DNA from: Bacteroidales bacterium
GTDB taxonomy: Bacteria; Bacteroidota; Bacteroidia; Bacteroidales; Paludibacteraceae
Reading direction: 5' to 3'
DNA length: 64,000 bases
NCBI GenBank assembly: GCA_022783865.1
Contig: JALFYY010000019.1
Coordinates: forward strand, 1-64,000
The notes beneath the pieces were generated by a model. The model was not told where the DNA came from. It did not search any database and saw only the letters and a program-made list of their open reading frames with translations. Positions 62,171 through 64,000 of the stretch are shown here, piece by piece. A program made the translations under genes and the position numbers. The stretch's first letter is position 1; every line of letters starts with the position of its first letter.

Positions 62171-63847
62171 ATGGCAAAACATATCATATATCAGCTTCTC
62201 CCTCGTACTTTTACCAACTATTGCGATACTTGTGTGCCCAATGGCACTATCGAACAGAACGGTTGCGGCAAGTTCAACTATATTACTGCCAAAGCCTTGC
62301 GAGAGATTCGCCGTTTGGGTGCCACTCACGTGTGGTACACCGGTATTATCGAGCATGCCACCACTACCGACTATTCCGCCTACGGTATTGCTACCGACCA
62401 TCCCGCTGTCGTCAAGGGACGTGCAGGCTCGCCCTATGCTGTCAAAGACTACTACGATGTTGACCCCGATCTGGCGGAAGACGTGCCTAACCGTATGCGG
62501 GAGTTCGAGCAATTGGTAGCACGGACGCACAAAGCAGGACTGCAAGTCATTATCGATTTCGTACCTAACCATGTGGCACGGCAATACAAGTCCGATGCCA
62601 AGCCTGCCGGTGTGCACGACTTGGGCGAAACCGACCATCCTGAATGGGCTTTCTCCCCTTTGAACAATTTCTACTATCTGCCCGCTGAACCTTTTGCGCC
62701 CCAATTCGATGCCGGAGGCTACGAGGAGGTTCCCGCCAAGGTGACCGGCAACGATTGTTTCTCTGCTCATCCTTCGCGCAGCGATTGGTATGAAACCGTC
62801 AAACTCAACTATGGCGTCTTCTATCAGGGCGGTATGGAAAAGCAGTTCTCGCCTGTCCCTGATACGTGGCACAAGATGCTGCATATCCTGATGTTTTGGG
62901 CGCAGAAAGGCGTGGATGCATTCCGTTGCGATATGGCGGAAATGGTGCCTGTCGAGTTCTGGGGCTGGGCTGTCCCGCAAGTCAAAGCCGTTTTTCCTTA
63001 TATAGAGTTTATTGCGGAGATATACAATCCCGATGCCTATCGCTCCTATCTGTACGACGGACATTTCGATTACCTCTACGACAAAGTGGGGATGTACGAC
63101 TATATGCGGGGCGTGATGAGCCGGGGCGATTCCATTGAGGGGATAACGCGCCAATGGCAGGCGGTGGACGATATCCGTTCGCACATGCTCTATTTCTTGG
63201 AGAACCACGACGAACAACGTATTGCTTCGGGCTTCTTCTGCGGCATCGGTATCTATGTACAGCCCGCTATGATTATTCTTGCCTGCTTGGGCGATAATCC
63301 GCTGATGATCTATGCCGGACAGGAACTGGGCGAACTCGGTATGGACTCCGAAGGCTATTCGGGGGTTGACGGACGCACCACTATCTTCGATTATTGGGGT
63401 GTCAAGTCGTTGCAGGCATGGGCGAACAAGGGGAAGTTCGACGGCAAACAGCTCACGCCCGACCAACGTGAACTCCGCGCTTTCTATCAGAAAGTGCTGC
63501 AGATAGCCACTTCCGAAAAGGCAATCACCCATGGCAGGATGTTCGATTTGGAATATGCACAGGCAGAGGGCTTCAACAAACACGAAGACTATGCTTTCCT
63601 GCGCAAGCACGGCAACGAACTGCTGCTCATTGCCGTCAACTTCGATGCTTATGCCGCTGATATGAAAATCCGTATCCCGCAGGCTGCTTTCGACTATCTG
63701 CAACTGCCCTGTCTGGAGCATATTGTTTGGACTGACCTCATCACCGGTGATACCTGCGGACACGACGCTTTGCAGCCCGACCTGCCTCTGGCACTCCGTG
63801 TGCCGGCATGGAAAGGTGTTATACTGAAACTCAATTTGCCCAAGTAA
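62171..63847 (+). CDS. GH13 alpha-amylase family enzyme, intracellular
   Basis: A 558-aa cytoplasmic glycoside hydrolase of GH13 without signal peptide. The barrel begins HIIYQLLPRTFTNY; region I is DFVPNHVAR (about 129-137), region II FRCDMAEM with Asp254, region III IAEIYNP with Glu283 and region IV FLENHDEQR with Asp347. All three catalytic acids are present. It probably degrades maltodextrins imported from surface amylase action, complementing the secreted enzyme at 29790. The start at 62171 is chosen because the frame extending upstream has no GH13 similarity and crosses the promoter. Confidence 0.93.
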   Translation: MAKHIIYQLLPRTFTNYCDTCVPNGTIEQNGCGKFNYITAKALREIRRLGATHVWYTGIIEHATTTDYSAYGIATDHPAVVKGRAGSPYAVKDYYDVDPDLAEDVPNRMREFEQLVARTHKAGLQVIIDFVPNHVARQYKSDAKPAGVHDLGETDHPEWAFSPLNNFYYLPAEPFAPQFDAGGYEEVPAKVTGNDCFSAHPSRSDWYETVKLNYGVFYQGGMEKQFSPVPDTWHKMLHILMFWAQKGVDAFRCDMAEMVPVEFWGWAVPQVKAVFPYIEFIAEIYNPDAYRSYLYDGHFDYLYDKVGMYDYMRGVMSRGDSIEGITRQWQAVDDIRSHMLYFLENHDEQRIASGFFCGIGIYVQPAMIILACLGDNPLMIYAGQELGELGMDSEGYSGVDGRTTIFDYWGVKSLQAWANKGKFDGKQLTPDQRELRAFYQKVLQIATSEKAITHGRMFDLEYAQAEGFNKHEDYAFLRKHGNELLLIAVNFDAYAADMKIRIPQAAFDYLQLPCLEHIVWTDLITGDTCGHDALQPDLPLALRVPAWKGVILKLNLPK

Positions 63848-63856
63848 TCTGCGCTT

Positions 63857-64000
63857 ATGAAACATATCTTTCAATTGATTCGCTGGCAGAATCTGCTTTT
63901 CACGGCAGTTATCATGCTTCTGATGGAATATATGGTAGCCGCTCCTTTGCTCCGGCAATGGGTGTTGCTGCCCGGCTGGATCTTTTGTCTGCTGCTGTTT
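63857..64000 (+). CDS. UbiA-type prenyltransferase, 5' part only
   Basis: The first 48 codons are in the window (MKHIFQLIRWQNLLFTAVIM and following). The R-x-QN-LL start and hydrophobic segment match UbiA-superfamily prenyltransferases such as the geranylgeranylglycerol-phosphate geranylgeranyltransferase-like enzymes of Bacteroidota. The catalytic Asp-rich motif would be beyond the window, so the substrate is open. It follows the amylase gene by 9 bases. Confidence 0.65.
   Translation, partial: MKHIFQLIRWQNLLFTAVIMLLMEYMVAAPLLRQWVLLPGWIFCLLLF

Noticed and set aside
62015..63958. 647-aa minus-strand open frame covering the intracellular amylase gene
   Set aside because: It is the antisense of a GH13 gene with all catalytic residues, has no family features, and crosses the small-RNA gene and promoters.

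Overview
The window is a chromosomal segment of a Bacteroidales bacterium. The evidence is lineage-specific: promoters of the form TTG, about 20 bases, then TAnnTTTG; Bacteroidota-only families (DUF6242, DUF4270, DUF4924, SecDF fusion, nucleoside kinase with a TGS-like N-terminus); type IX secretion (PorZ, a PorT-type barrel, GldG, cargo with C-terminal sorting domains); and a tmRNA tag ending YALAA. Several secreted glycoside hydrolases suggest a polysaccharide degrader, probably gut or another anaerobic habitat. Genus cannot be decided. No phage, plasmid, integrase, CRISPR or rRNA is visible.

Layout: 1-7.4 kb, a left-edge gene fragment, DUF6242 lipoprotein-UvrD helicase operon, formyl-THF cyclo-ligase, an unknown all-helical protein, polyprenyl synthase and D-Ala-D-Ala ligase. 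7.4-8.1 kb, a composite repeat. 8.1-12.8 kb, a starch-synthase catalytic domain, DUF4270 lipoprotein, tRNA-Arg, S41 protease and dCMP deaminase. 12.8-18 kb, Mpl-type Mur ligase, SecDF and tmRNA. 18-27.8 kb, acyl-CoA synthetase, HflX, DNA polymerase I without proofreading residues, then Nth, DUF4924, S4 protein, Pth and L25, and tRNA-Gln. 27.8-37 kb, repeats, secreted proteins including a large GH13 amylase, and a two-gene surface-protein locus. 37-44 kb, a YjdF-like membrane protein, glycolipid glycosyltransferase, tRNA-Ser, IspG, patatin/outer-membrane barrel fusion and RdgB. 44-51 kb, PorZ with an acyltransferase, FolE, SPOR protein and nucleoside kinase. 51-60 kb, a likely structured RNA followed by a tightly packed operon: parvulin chaperone, GldG, a GH105-pectinesterase fusion, LysM/periplasmic-binding protein, PorT-like barrel and a small protein. 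60-64 kb, PEP carboxykinase, a small RNA, an intracellular GH13 amylase and the start of a UbiA-type prenyltransferase.

Genes fall into themes: cell-envelope construction (Ddl, Mpl, polyprenyl synthase, IspG, glycolipid GT, UbiA), type IX secretion and its cargo, glycan use (two amylases, starch synthase domain, GH105-CE8) and housekeeping. About twenty promoters share one architecture with nearly constant spacing.

The least ordinary content lies between genes: a repeat system made of (a) tandem arrays of 11-bp units in several unrelated sequences, (b) GTAG-headed palindromes resembling REP elements, and (c) AT-rich TTAACTATTAA dyads. Two loci 43 kb apart carry the same roughly 260-290 bp composite in opposite orientation. 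Other points of interest are the loss of all exonuclease acidic residues in PolA, a shortened insert in IspG, a probable 6S-like RNA and a small RNA with its own promoter and terminator.
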